The notes under the pieces: generated by a model
What the model was told of the DNA's origin: nothing
Databases searched by the model: none
What the model saw: only the letters and a program-made list of their open reading frames with translations
From: Hibiscus mutabilis
Taxonomy: Eukaryota; Streptophyta; Magnoliopsida; Malvales; Malvaceae
Assembly: GCA_019671005.1 (NCBI GenBank)
Contig: CM033745.1
Span: 37,617,834-37,681,833 of the forward strand
DNA length: 64,000 nucleotides
Direction of reading: 5' to 3'
Part shown: in pieces, positions 31,488-43,559 of the stretch
Layout: each line of letters opens with the position of its first letter
Numbering within the stretch: position 1 is the stretch's first letter
Translations under genes and position numbers: made by a program

Positions 31488-31778
31488 TCAAAATAAAACC
31501 CACAAAAATACAGCATCAAGAACCAAAATTCTAAGAATTTTTTCTTTCTTCCTTTCTTTCTCCATAGCAACAACCCTTCTACGAAGACCAATACTAACTG
31601 TTTTTGACCTAGCATTTACTGGTGGATCATACCAGCAAAAAAAAAAGTTATAGCTCCTAATCCCTTTTTCATAATATCCACAACCCCAAAATTTCCTACC
31701 TAGATTTTCATCAGTCCAACCTGTTTTTAACGTAGAACGAGCTCTACAAAAGCACTCGCGATTCATCTCTGCATCCAT
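31488..31778 (-). CDS. GRF-type zinc-finger protein, small
   Basis: The ORF begins MDAEMNRECFCRARSTLKTGWTDENLGRKFWGCGYY and continues with FFFCWYDPPV. This matches the GRF zinc finger (C-x-C, then GR-FW-C, then a last Cys before FxWxD), thought to bind nucleic acid. The C-terminus is basic, with KERKKEK followed by a hydrophobic stretch (ILRILVLDAVFLWVLF) that may be a membrane anchor. An in-frame ATG 12 bases earlier is possible. A TATA-like TATTTAAAG lies about 90 bp upstream on the minus strand. It is convergent with the MuDR gene, as the two genes of maize MuDR are, so it may be the second gene of this transposon; plants also carry free-standing copies. Confidence 0.6.
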   Translation of the reverse strand: MDAEMNRECFCRARSTLKTGWTDENLGRKFWGCGYYEKGIRSYNFFFCWYDPPVNARSKTVSIGLRRRVVAMEKERKKEKILRILVLDAVFLWVLF

Positions 31779-31879
31779 TACTGTCTGCAATCTCTAAGGG
31801 TTTTCTCTCTCGGTGAAATCCTAAGAAGGAATAAAAAGATAATGAAATTAGGGTTGAGCGTTTCTTTAAATAGACATAT

Positions 31880-33392
31880 TTAGGGAACGTGTTTTTTTCA
31901 CATTGTTTAAGTGGCATTCTGATATGGACATATATATCCAACGTGGAAAAAAATTTGCAAAAAAATTTCACATCAGATGTGCCGATTGTTTTGTAATGGT
32001 AGGTGGCTACATTAAAACTAATTAAATAGTTATGTTGTATATTTATTAAAATTAAAAGTATAGTGGTCAAATTGACACCAACTTTATAATTAAGTGATCA
32101 TCTGTGTAGTTTACTTAAAAAATTATAACAAACTTTGGAGAAAAAGAAAAGAGAAAGAGAGAATAAAAAAAATTAACGGTCAATAACCAGTCTAAAATTA
32201 TTGTCACCGTTTATAATAAAAAATGTAAAAAAAATTAAAGATGAGTGGCGAGACAAATTACATATCATATTAATCGAATTAAATACAATTGAATTATGTT
32301 GTTTAGATTCCAGTTTATTGGTTTCTAGAGTTTTTTTTACAGAAAATAATTTTTATATACGTATTCGATTACTAGTTCAATTATGAGTAAAATATACTCC
32401 AAATCATTCAATTTGTTCGATTAATTACAATTTTATGGGTAAAGTTCACAATCTGTCATTAAACTTTGTTTAATTTGACAATAAACGGTATTAAAATTTT
32501 ATTTTTGTCACAAATTGATCACTAAACCGTTAAGTCTTTATATAGGTGTTGTGACAATTAAGAAAAATTATATAATAACACATTTAATCCTCTATATTTA
32601 TACATTCAATCAATTTAGTCCTAATTAAAAAATCAATAAATCTCTCATTAAATATATTAATACATTAAATAATTTTAAATATTAAAACATCTCTCAATAA
32701 TTCAATGAATCTCTCAATAAATTTAGTTTTCATTATATACAAATTCTATCAATTGATCCTATTTTAAATTGAAGACAAATTAATACATCTAAAACTAGAA
32801 CTTAATAAGAAAATTGGTCCTATTAAGTAGGAACAAATTTTCTCTTTCTTTTTTTTAAGTAAAAATTGTTAAAAAAATTAAAACTTAATAAACTCTAATG
32901 AATATGATGACAATAATCTCATTCACGGTTTCCCACCCAAATCTAATCAACCAGCATTCTACAATAATCCTCTCTGTTAGGGTTTCCAGAATTCCCCAAT
33001 TAAAAATAAATCCTTTCTACAATTAAAAACCATTGGCTGGTTTTCTACTTTACTGTCTTTTTTGATTTAACCGATTTTCAATTTATTTGTCGATTAATCC
33101 AGGCAAATGTACTTTCTGAGGTGAGTCTTTTAAGTTTCAATCTATTTTTTTCTATGTATAACGTCATGATTCAAACTCGTAGCCACCTTGTTTAAGGGAT
33201 TTAGTGTTTTATCTTACTAGACCAATTTGTTGTTGGTTACTTTACAGGACTTCAAAGCTTTTTTGTTTAAACCCATTTCGAGTTTCAACGATGTGAAGAA
33301 AATGAATGGCAGAAAAGAAAGAAAGAAAAAGCAACCATTAAAGCTTCGACTAGCATCATCCATGGCGTAAATCAAGAATCACCCATTCTTCC
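31880..33392. other. AT-rich sequence without a recognisable gene
   Basis: Only small ORFs are present. The stretch GTGGTCAAATTGACACC near 32060 resembles Mutator-type element ends, but no partner was found on the left. The rest, including 32440-32880, is AT-rich. Confidence 0.4.
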
Positions 33393-33632
33393 ATGCAGGA
33401 TTCTTCTAAGAAATCCTCTTCCAACAAGGTTTGTTTGCGAGAGGTTCATTTGTTTCATTCAGATCCTGAATTTGCAAAGCTTCAACTTTTGAAATCTCAA
33501 ATTTGCATCTTAATCAAGACTCTTCCGCTCCAAAATGCTTCCAAAAGACTCCAGGTAGCTCACGTTGAGTCCAATGGTGTAGATTATTTCAATTTAATTA
33601 AGATTCCAAGTTTGAATCTTAGATTTGATTAA
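33393..33632 (+). CDS. hypothetical small ORF, possibly a first exon
   Basis: The 79-residue ORF starts MQDSSKKSSSNKVCLREVHLF and is preceded by leader-like sequence with possible splice signals at about 33118 (AGGTGAG). I do not recognise the protein. Base composition is less AT-rich than its surroundings. It could be the start of a host gene truncated by the element G insertion 280 bp further on, or chance. Confidence 0.25.
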   Translation: MQDSSKKSSSNKVCLREVHLFHSDPEFAKLQLLKSQICILIKTLPLQNASKRLQVAHVESNGVDYFNLIKIPSLNLRFD

Positions 33633-34386
33633 AATTTGCCATAATACCAAAAAAATGCCCCTAACAGTTGACTAAATAGTCATTTTGGCTCATATGTTTT
33701 TAAACAATTTAACTCCCGACGTTTCATTTTGAGTCAAAATGATCCCTCTGTAGTTGAAAAATATTAATCAACTAATGATAAACAACTTGTAATAACTTAA
33801 CAGAATGACACGTCATAAGAAAAAATAATTTTATATTCTATAAAATTATTTTGACTGATATGACATTCTTTCAAGTCAACACATTTATTTATATGACACT
33901 GTCATGTAGGTTTGTCACGTCTGTCGTGACCATTTTTAACCGGGTGTAAAAATAGCCTAATGATTTACTTTTAAAATTAGCCTTATAGCCCTTTTATGTA
34001 TTTTATCTTTGAGAAGTTAGGGTGCTCATATTAAATTGAATTTTGTCTAATTCATCATAAAAATTAAATTTGTATTAATCTTTAAGAAACCACTTTTTGG
34101 TTTCATCTTGAAAATGGAATTATCCATTTTAAATCAAATTGAATTTACTTTTTATTCTTTTAAAAAACAATTGGAGTCGCCACCGATCACTCAGAGATTC
34201 ATTTCTTTAAAATTTGAGATCGGGAGTCAGTTACGTGTGGGGGAAGGATTAGCACCCTTACAAACGCCCGTTATCGGTACTTTTTAATTTTACGTGGCAT
34301 TTTGGCATTTCGAATAACAATTTGAATTTAATTTAACCATAATTATTAATTGAATTTAAATTACAAATGGAGATATCATTTTATAA

Positions 34387-34470
34387 GAAAATACATTTTT
34401 AAACCGAATATGAGATTAAAAGCGCCTGTTAAGAAGCACCCCCATTCATATTCAGAAAAATGTATTTTTA
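34387..34470 (-). promoter_or_regulatory. G leader hairpin
   Basis: 34404-34413 (CCGAATATGA) and 34446-34455 (TCATATTCAG) pair with one wobble on the minus strand. Outside them AAAATACATTTTT and AAAAATGTATTTT pair as well, giving a long stem. The position relative to the GTGCTAATCC box is the same as in E1 and D although the sequence is unrelated. Confidence 0.65.
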
Positions 34471-36071
34471 ACATAAAAGTTTTTAATGAATAATTTATTA
34501 TTATCTTGTTCATTTTAAGCTCTAACTTAAAAGGCTCTAATTAATTAAATTATTTTAGACTATGAATATCATTGAATTTAAAGGTCTTTATGAGACAATA
34601 CCAGTTGCTTGAATACCGTACATCTCATAACCCCTAAATTTCATATAATATTCACTAATTAAATGTAATTCTAATTATTTAAAGCAATAAACCTAATTAA
34701 AGCTCTATTTAATTAACTAGGTCATTTATTTAATTATAGGTTATAATGTAAATTAAATGTACCTCTTTAAGGCCAATGTTGAGATAATATCCCATTGTAA
34801 GCAAGCGGAACACCGTCCAAATTTGAACCCCAAAGTTTCCACTTAATATACATTAAATTGCTACAATGATCTTCCTAATTAATTAATTGAATCTTAATTA
34901 AGAACCTAAGATCTAAGGCTCTAATAATTAATTAATATCATGTGACTAAATTGTCTAACAAAATATATATATTACATGCTCAATTTAAAACATGCATTGA
35001 GCATATAATTTAGACAGCTAAATTAAATACAAGAACATGACTAAATTGAAAGAAAACCAAATTGAAATCTGATTTTATTACAAATGGGGACTGAATTGAA
35101 GTGTCTTCAAACTTACAAGGACCAAATACCCAATTAACCCAGATAAAGAAGCGCTGGTCAAACCCGAACCGCTTTAGAAACACGTGGATCCTCTGGTGTT
35201 AAAACAACACCATTTAGGAAAAGGTATATAAACCCCTTTCCAAAGCCAAATTCGGTTCTTCCTTTCATTGTCCAAAATCCACACTCTCTCTTCCCACCAA
35301 TTCTCTCTACCATCTCTCTCCAAACAACTCCTTACCCAGAAACATCAAGCAAAATGGATCTAAAACTTTGGGTTTCAGTTAGTATTCTTCATGTTCTTCG
35401 AAGAACAAGAAGAATCACATATATTCCGACACCACTCCTCTGCATGCACTGCCTTTAAATCTTTGGTTGTCGTATTTCATCCATATTCCACCGTTCATCG
35501 GCCACCATCTATAAATTCGTTCGTCTTCAACCTTGCTCCGGCCGCGGTGAAGCGAATTCCGGCCACTACCTCTCGACCTAAAAAAAACTAATTTTCATCC
35601 CTAAACCTAGATCTAGTCTCTGTTTCAATATAAACACCCAGCTTTACCCCTAAAACCTAAATCTACCCTTGAACTAAACCTCTTTTCGACTCCACCATTC
35701 CCTAAAACCAACTTCGACCACCATAAATAAGAACTCTGACCGCCCTCTTTTACATTTGTTTTCTGTTTTTCTCTTACATTCGAACTAACATCGTTTTACT
35801 TTGCAGGATTTAAAAGATGAAAAGAATGATACCTCATGATGCGGCGGCTATAGAGATTCATGCGTCTTCCCTGGTGTTCGTCTGCGTTCCCGACGTTCGT
35901 TCGCGTTCCCGACAGTCTCCCCCACTTCCCCGACGGTTCAACTCCTCCATGACGGTTCATCTACCGAGGAAGGTAATTCCTCTTTCCTCTTAATTACTGT
36001 TATTAGTAGTTTATTTATTATTTAATATCTTTTTAAGATTGCTATTAATGAATTTGAAGAAAGTTTCTCTC

Positions 36072-36086
36072 TCCTATTTATAGGGG
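36072..36086 (-). promoter_or_regulatory. TATA box of the G LTR
   Basis: CCCTATAAATAGGAG on the minus strand, followed by a GAGAGAAAC leader, about 410 bp from the LTR start when the D insertion is removed. Confidence 0.65.
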
Positions 36087-36145
36087 GTCAGAATCTGAGG
36101 TCATCGCTAACGTCATGGTGTTGACGTCAGCGGGAAACTTGTTGT

Positions 36146-36167
36146 TGTAGTCACTAATTTTTGTCCA
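36146..36167 (+). repeat. first 22 bp of the D 5' LTR
   Basis: TGTAGTCACTAATTTTTGTCCA matches the start of the 3' LTR at 49204 (TGTAGTCACATATTTTTATCC). The remainder of this LTR lies beyond element E from 40750. Confidence 0.8.
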
Positions 36168-37452
36168 TGATGAGTGGTCTATTTTGTTATTATTTTACCG
36201 TTAATTACTCCCTGTTGAATCTTTAAAGTTGCTGATTTAGATGTTTTTGTGTGTTTTCTATGCATGACTTCAATTCTGGAGATTGCACTTAAAAGGCAAA
36301 GTTCTGCAGTTTTATTTTCTAGAATCAAGGTTGGGCAGTGGGCATGAAACGTCTAACGTGGCATCCAGTCAACAGCTTCTAGAAGCTCCAGTCAGCAGCT
36401 TCCAAAAGGAAATCCAGTTAGCATCATCTAGAAAAACGATGGACGAGATTTAATTAGGATTTAGGATAAAGTTTGAATTTAAATATTTGAGAATTATCAC
36501 TTTATATTTGAATTATCATTTTAGGAATTTATTTGAATGTTTTTAGAATTATCTTAGGTATTTTATTTTGAATATTTTTAGGGTTTTCTCAAACTATAAA
36601 TACCCATTTAGCTGGAAGCTTGAAAAACACACTTAGCTTTTATTTGTTCCTAGGAAATTTTATTTTTATCAAGTTTTCTTTATAGCTTCATTTTTTATGA
36701 CTCAATTCCGATCGTGAGAATTGAAAAGCACTTTATATCTTCGAGTATATTTCTCAATTTTCTGCAAACTTGGATTGAAAATCGGCCTTTCCTTTTAAAA
36801 TCTTTACGCTTTCATTTCAAAAAGGGCTTGTCGATTTGAATGAAGTTTCGATTTACAATTCGGAGGAAGGATGGGCATGTAGCATATTTGACTTTTTGTG
36901 AACACACTTAGCGGCGGTCCGCTAAGGGAAATTGAGATCAGATTTGATTCTCGTTGAGACAACATAGTCCGAGTTGGGTTTTTCCAGATTTTAAACTGTT
37001 TTATTCTAACGACGATAGTCGTGGTTAGTCTAGCCAGAAAACTGAAATTCAAAAAATGATTTTGGATTATCGGTTTACCAGAGCGAAAAACAAGTTACAA
37101 GGGTTTAGCCTTGTAGACTATAACCGGCATTTATCCAAATTAAAATCTTATTCGATGATCGATTGGAAATGAGTCAAAGCGAAGCTTGGGACTGCTCTAT
37201 TTTATTGATTTTCTCAAAATTCACTTTCATTAATTTTCTAAATTTATTTTCCAATTTACTTTATTTATATTTTCTACTCTTTTGATCAAAACCCCCCGTC
37301 TACTTTATTCTCTCTCTAAAGTCAAAATCAAAACCTTTAAATATCAGAAGCTCCTTAGTCCTTGCGGATCAACCGTTCTTCTCTTTACTACGTCTTTATT
37401 TATTTATTTTGAGATTAAGGAATATTTATTTGACAGTTTATGATGCTTGTTA
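36168..37452 (+). repeat. E 5' LTR, 1,285 bp
   Basis: Nearly identical to 39464-40744. A TATA box, CTATAAATA, lies at 36594-36602. The terminal CA has become TA. Confidence 0.9.
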
Positions 37453-39463
37453 AATTGGCGTCGTTACTGGGGACTTCGGCAGAGTTATTGATATAATTTA
37501 TTTTGATCTATGACCATGCCGCCGAGCTAAACGATGTTAAATAAAGTGCTTTGATGGGAGGTAACCCATTTTATTTTATTTTATTTTGCTTAATTTTTAT
37601 TCATTTTTAATTTTATTTTATTTATTTTTGTTTTTGTCTTATATTATTTTATTCAAATTTTCAGGTATCCCAAATATTTTGAATCAAACCTTACTGGTGT
37701 CAGACTCGGTATTTTTGGTCGAAACGGACAACCCTTGGAAACATCACACGCATAGATCAGTAGTGGGTGAACCATTTTAATTAGAGGGTGCATATTAGCA
37801 AAACCTCTCACCTCTATCAGTGAGTTAGCCAAACCCAAACCAAATCTTTCTTTATCACCACAATCTTTAAATATCTTTATTTTCCTTTCAATTTTAAACT
37901 CCCACATAGACCCCACACTTATCAAATAACCCAAACAATTTCTTTTTCTTTTTTATTATCTTATTATTATAATTCCCTCAGATGTTCAATAAACCTAAAC
38001 CTTTTCTTTTTTTTTCTTCATCAGTCGCATAACCTACCCCACCCCCAACCTCCAACATCATCACCAAACCTCTTTTTCCACAATGGTGAGAACACGACAT
38101 CAAGCGAAAAGCACTTCGTACCTCTGTTGTTCTCAAATACCCCTGCCGATTTGTGCCGCCGCAGTTCGTCCAAGTACCAAGTGATTCGAATTCCACTCCC
38201 CCTTCTCGTTGCGGTTGTCATTAAACACGAGGAGTATCTCTATTCCTTCTCCTACGCTTTAATTTTTCATATTGGGACAATATGTTTTAAGTGAGGGGGT
38301 AGAGATTTGCATCAAAATTTTCCTTTGCTTGATTATATGTTTTAATTTAAGTAGCCTTAGTTGATATTTGAGATGCTTTGTCTCCAATCCCAACTTTTGC
38401 TTTATTTTCATTAATTACCTTATGAGTTTATGATTCCACTTTTATTGGAATTAGGGTGCATGATAGTTAAATATCATGATTAGAATTTTTCTTGATATCT
38501 CATGCGTTTGTTGAATGACATGTTTCTTGACTCGATACATAATACACTTTCTTGAGAGACTTGAGCCTAAACGAGCAATCTTTTTCATTCTTGCTTATTT
38601 GTTTGATTGAGTGTGCCAAACTAATATTGATATTCTAGAATTTGTGAGTAAATGCATATCGAGACTACATGTTTTGAACTTGATGCTTAAATATGATAGG
38701 AGAACTTAGGATTAACTCACTTCTCTACCCAAAATTGCCTACCCATTTATTTCCATTAGTGAACCATTTTTGTGCCTATACCATTTTTTTGCTTTTACCA
38801 TATTATAAACCCAAAGACCTTTATTTTTTACCCTCTTTTGTCACCCTTGTCAAGACAAAGATTGATATGTTTCACGGATGAAAAAAAAACATATAAAAAA
38901 TTCAGCAAAGAAGAAATATTTCAAAAATAAGAAGAAAAAAATAAAAAAATTGGTTCAAATAGTATTCTAACAACAACAAAAAGAGCAAGAAAAATATTAG
39001 AAAAAAAACAAATTGGGTTGTTTGATTTTTATTACACTTCTTTGCATTGTTTACTTTGTTTCGTGGCTTGAACTTCTTTTTGCATCTTTTGTCTTGATAT
39101 ATCACCATATTCTTGGCCTTTTTCCTTCCCTTAACCTAAGCCCCATTACAACCTTTAAATAACCCTTGATTAATGCATCTTGCTCATTTTAGTGGCGAAG
39201 ACTTGATTTCCTTACAAGCCTATGGTAGTGTCATGTTTGATTCTGGTTTGAGCGATTTCTTTCACCTTAAACACTTTGAGCGACAATGAGCAAATCCTTG
39301 TGAGGTATAGAGGTTTGTTACATTAAAATTAATGGACTATTGGATATCTTGGTTTTGCTTACACTCATTCCTAATTATGCTTTTACTTGATTGTTACTTT
39401 GCTTCCGACACAATATATATAGTGAGATGAAGGATGGTAACCTGAGATAAATGATGGGTAATT
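37453..39463 (+). other. E internal region, noncoding
   Basis: A primer-binding site of tRNA-Asp type (TGGCGTCGTTACTGGGGA, two or three changes from the usual form) lies at 37456-37473. The rest has only short, unconvincing ORFs, such as a minus ORF at 37653-37934. A purine-rich stretch at 39421-39440 is the best polypurine candidate. Confidence 0.6.
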
Positions 39464-40744
39464 TGATGAGTGTTCTATTTTGTTATTATTTTACCGTTAA
39501 TTACTCTTATTGAATCTTTAAAGTTGTTGGTTTAGATGTTTTTGTGGTTTTCTATGCAGGACCTCAATTTTGGAGATTGCACTTAAAAGACAAAGTTCTG
39601 CAGTTTTATTTTCTAGAATCAAGGCTAGGCTAGTGGACATGAAACGTCTGACATGGCATCCAGTCAACAGCTTCTAGAAGGTCTAGTCAGCAGCTTCCAG
39701 AAGGAAATCCACAGTATCATATAGAAAAACAATGGACAAGATTTAATTAGGATTTAGGATAAAGTTTGAATTTAAATTTTTAAGAATTATCACTTTATAT
39801 TTGAATTATCATTTTAGGAATTTATTTGAATGTTTTTAGAATTATCTTAGGTATTTTATTTTGAATATTTTTAGGGTTTTCTCAAACTATAAATACCCTT
39901 TTAGGGTGAAGCTTGAAAAAACACACTTAGCTTTTATTTGTTCCTAGGAAATTTTATTTTATAAAGTTTTCTTTATAGCTTCATTTTTTATGACTCAATT
40001 TCGATCGTGAGAATTGAAAAGCACTTTATATCTTCGATTATATTTCTCAATTTTATGCAAACTTGGATTGACAATCAGCCTTTCTTTTTAAAATCTTTAC
40101 GCTTTTATTTCAAAAAGGGCTTGTCGATTTGAATGTTGTTTCGACTTACAGTTGGGAGGAAGGATCAGCTTGTAGCACATTTGACTTCCTGTGAACACAC
40201 TTAGCAGCGGTCCGCTAAGGGAAATTGAAATCAGATTTGATTCTCGTTGAGACAACATAGTCCGAGTTGGGTTTTTCCATATTTTAAACTGTTTTATTCT
40301 AACGACGATAGTCGTGGTTAGTCTAGCAAAAAAATGAAATTTAGAAATTGATTTTGGATTATCGGTTTATCAGAGAGAAAAACAAATTACAAGGGTTGAG
40401 CCTTGTAGACTATAACCGGCATTTATCCGAATTAAAATCTTATTTGATGATCGATTGGGAATGAGTCAAAGCAAAGCTTGAGGTTGCTCTATTTTATTGA
40501 TTTTCTCAAATTTCACTTTCATTATTTTTCTAAATTTATTTTTCAGTTTACTTTATTTATATTTTCTACTCTATTGATCAAAACCCCCCATCTACTTTAT
40601 TTTCTCACTAAAGTTAAAATTAAAACCTCCAGATATCATAAGCTCCTTAGTTCCTGCGGATCGACCCTTGTTCTCTTTACTACGTCTTTATTTATTTATT
40701 TTGAGATTAAGGAATATTTATTTGACAGTTTATGACGCTTGTCA
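39464..40744 (+). repeat. E 3' LTR, 1,281 bp
   Basis: A TATA box, CTATAAATA, lies at 39898-39906, and the end CTTGTCA is followed by the GTCCA target duplication. Confidence 0.9.
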
Positions 40745-40749
40745 GTCCA

Positions 40750-42391
40750 TGTTTTAGTTTTTGTTTTATTAGTATTATTTATCATTGTTATTATTATTGT
40801 TATTATTATTAAGTAAATCAGAAAATTAAAAAAAACAAGATATAAATAAAAGCCCAAGTGTATATATAATAGTCCATTTACAAATTCTAAAAAGCCCAAA
40901 TATATTACATAAGGCCCAAATCCAAAAACTTTATATCTTCGATTATATTTATCATTGTTATTATTGTTATTATTTATCATTGTTATTATTGTTATTATTA
41001 TTAAGTAAATTAGATCTGACGGTCTAGATTCCAGTATGGACAACTCATCGGCTCCAGCATGCGCCTCACTTGCGCTTATCCAACTCCCCCACGCACTCAC
41101 GCGTGCCGGTTTGATTTCCCCACACCCGCGCATTTCATCTTTCAAAGATAATCCCACGCGTGAATGCTTGCCCCATCCCCCCATCCATCTCCATGCTGAC
41201 AGAGATCCCTGCTCTCTAGGCGTTTCTCTTCTTGGTCCCCTCCCCCTCGTCGTTCATTCACATGCAAAGAAACACAAAAATTGGATTAACAGTGGGATAT
41301 TAGGGGACAAACCAACATTCTCAGAGGATGCACTGAAATACCAGAAACAACAGAGGCAACCAATGAAGTATTTTCATTTTATTTTCTATTTTCCTAAATA
41401 CATGTAAATCTAGGGTATAAAAGAAAGCCCTAAACAGTTGTAAAAGGAATTGATTCAGAATTTTAAGCAATAGATAACAAAGGAAAGCAAAAAACCTTAT
41501 GGAGGTAATATCTCTTCTTTATCAAAGCATGCATGTACATAAACTAGGGTTTAGTATTTTTTTACCTTCTACGTTTCGTATTTCCCAGTGTCAATTCACA
41601 TTCCCTCACACCTCGACCTTCACTTGCCGATAACAAACCCCTTAGCCGTTCTGAGGTTGTATATGGTGAATCGGTGAAGACATGGGCAAAAAAAGGGAGG
41701 TTTCGTTTTTTTAGAAGAATAATGGCTTTTGATTTCTGGTTTCAAAGAAAAGGGGGGCTTTATCGTTTTTTTAGATTTGAGTTTATATCTGAGTAGATCA
41801 GGGTTTAAAGAAGAAAAAAGGGTTTGTTTTGGGGGGGGTTTGGGTTCGCTGGATGAGTCACTAGAAACTGAGATTAACGACATTTTTTGGGTTTGGGGAT
41901 GAACACCGCCTAGTTTTAGAGGAAATAAGAGAGTGAGGAGGTTTTCATTGCATTTTTGGAGAAAATAGGGAAAAAATTCAGTTTTTTGAAAAAATGGTGG
42001 TTTTTATACTCGGTTTAAAATGGCAAAAGGGTTATTTACCTCATTAAATTCCTCCGCATTTTTGAAACTTCTCCCGCGGTCCTTCTACCTTTTTAAATCA
42101 CGACCATAGTCCTCGAATTTTTAAAACCTTTGTCACTTTTCCTTTTTCTTTATGCATATTTAATTTATGCTCTATAATTTATTTTATTTATATTTCAGAC
42201 CTATTTAATGTCTGTGATTGTCATTTCTTGCCTTACCATGATATATGTTTGTGTTATATATGTGTTTTTTGTATATTATATGATATATAGCTAATATATA
42301 TATATTAAAGCTATAGTTAATTTTATATATGTATGGACCCTGTCATTATATATATGTGATATTTTAAGTATAGTTTTGATATAATATATAG
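40750..42391 (+). repeat. D 5' LTR, remainder, 3' end deleted
   Basis: It aligns with 49225-50850 of the 3' LTR. A TATA box, GTATAAAAG, lies at 41415-41423. The alignment stops at 42391, where gag coding sequence begins. The last 860 bp or so of the LTR, the primer site and the gag start are therefore missing. Confidence 0.85.
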
Positions 42392-43370
42392 AGCGATTGG
42401 AGCAAAGGTCAAATGAGAATTTGCGCCAGTATGCTCAAAGATGGCGTGATGTGGCCGCTCAGATTCAACCACCGATCCCCGAATATGAGATCACGCTGTT
42501 GTTTGTCAATACTTTGAGGGGTGCGTTGTTTGACCAATTGATAAATAATACCACTCAGAATTTTGCCGACATGGTAAGAATTGGGGAGTTAATCGAAGTA
42601 GCCATAAAGAATGGAAGGATTGATAGTGGAGAAAACACTCAGAAGAACTACAAGAGAAAAGATAATGAGGTGAATGCCACGAGAACCTATACAGCCCCAA
42701 AGAGTTTCACTATTTCTTTGCCACAAGTCATAATATGAGGAGGACAAAGCTTGAACAAAAAAGAAACTAGAGAGCCCGAAGAAAGAAAGTGAGAAGATGT
42801 CCTTCACTCCTCTGCCAGTGTCTTATGTCGAATTATACTCGCGGTTGCATGAAGCTGACATGGTCCGACCTTATTACGTCACCCCTTTCAAGGCATTATT
42901 CCTTGCGTGGTATGACGAAAAAGCACACTGCGATTATCATGTCAGAGTTTTGAGACACTCAATTGAGAACTGTATTGCATTTAAAAAGTTCATGCAAAAC
43001 ATGATAAAAATCGGGGTATTGCAGTTAGATGAACCGAATATGGCCACCAACCCACTACCAAATTATAGAGGTCATGGTGTGAATGCGATCTAGGAAGAGT
43101 ACACTAGAAAGGCCAAGACAGATGTGTCCGAAGTCAAGTCCCCTTTGAGGTTGGTGTTCCAACAATTGTGCATGGCATGCCTGATTTATCGGGGTATGGA
43201 AATTGTGCAAGAATGGTGTAGACCATATTGCGAGTTTCATCAATAAAAAGGACATGATATTCAATGTTGCGAGAAGTTTAAACGAGTAATCCAAAAGATG
43301 ATGGATAATAAGGAGATCGAATTCTTCAAAAAAGGCAAGGAAAAAATGAGCTAGACGTATGTACATCGGA
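42392..43370 (+). pseudogene. gag: D gag, N-terminus deleted
   Basis: The remnant starts inside the gag core (LRQYAQRWRDVAAQIQPPI), runs through FADMVRIGELIE and, after a frame change, into VSYVELYSRLHEADMV with a knuckle C-x2-H-x5-H-x4-C (CDYHVRVLRHSIENC). A second knuckle-like CEFH begins near 43227. The same YxEL to knuckle arrangement occurs in E1 ORF1. Confidence 0.8.
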
Positions 43371-43559
43371 TAGCCCTAAGATCAAGCATAGGGTGGATAG
43401 GCCATTTTTCATATCACTTAAGCCGGAGAAAGAAAATCCAACCTAAGGAGAAAGTTCTAAAGTAGTGCTGAACCTTTGATTTTCAGCTCCGGCCTCTTTT
43501 TCCATTCAAGGATGCTCGAAAGGTTCCCTAGAACTATGTCGCTCACATCTCAGTACCGG

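Larger units (their letters stand above)
33913..36145 (-). repeat. G LTR, larger piece
   Basis: On the minus strand the sequence ends in GACGTGACA at 33913. It includes the conserved boxes shared with the other Tat LTRs and a hairpin at 34404-34455. The left edge was chosen from the TG/CA rule and is not confirmed by a target duplication. The plus-strand TATATAAA near 35225 and the short ORF at 35391-35591 lie antisense inside this LTR. Confidence 0.6.
36168..40744 (+). mobile_element. E: noncoding LTR retrotransposon nested in the D LTR
   Basis: Two LTRs (36168-37452 and 39464-40744) flank 2.0 kb of sequence with no recognisable gene, and GTCCA is duplicated exactly on both sides (36163-36167 and 40745-40749). 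The LTRs begin TGATGAGTG and end CTTGTCA (CTTGTTA in the left one). Removing the element and one GTCCA restores the start of the D LTR. It must rely on proteins from another element. Confidence 0.9.

Noticed and set aside
31880..32130. Right terminal inverted repeat of the Mutator element
   Set aside because: GTGGTCAAATTGACACC looks suggestive, but I could not find its complement between 27400 and 27720 or near 13400.
35224..35591. Plus-strand TATATAAA followed by a pyrimidine-rich leader and a 66-residue ORF, looking like a plant promoter and gene
   Set aside because: It lies antisense inside the G LTR, whose own TATA box is on the other strand. The ORF has no recognisable domain. An antisense promoter is possible but unsupported.
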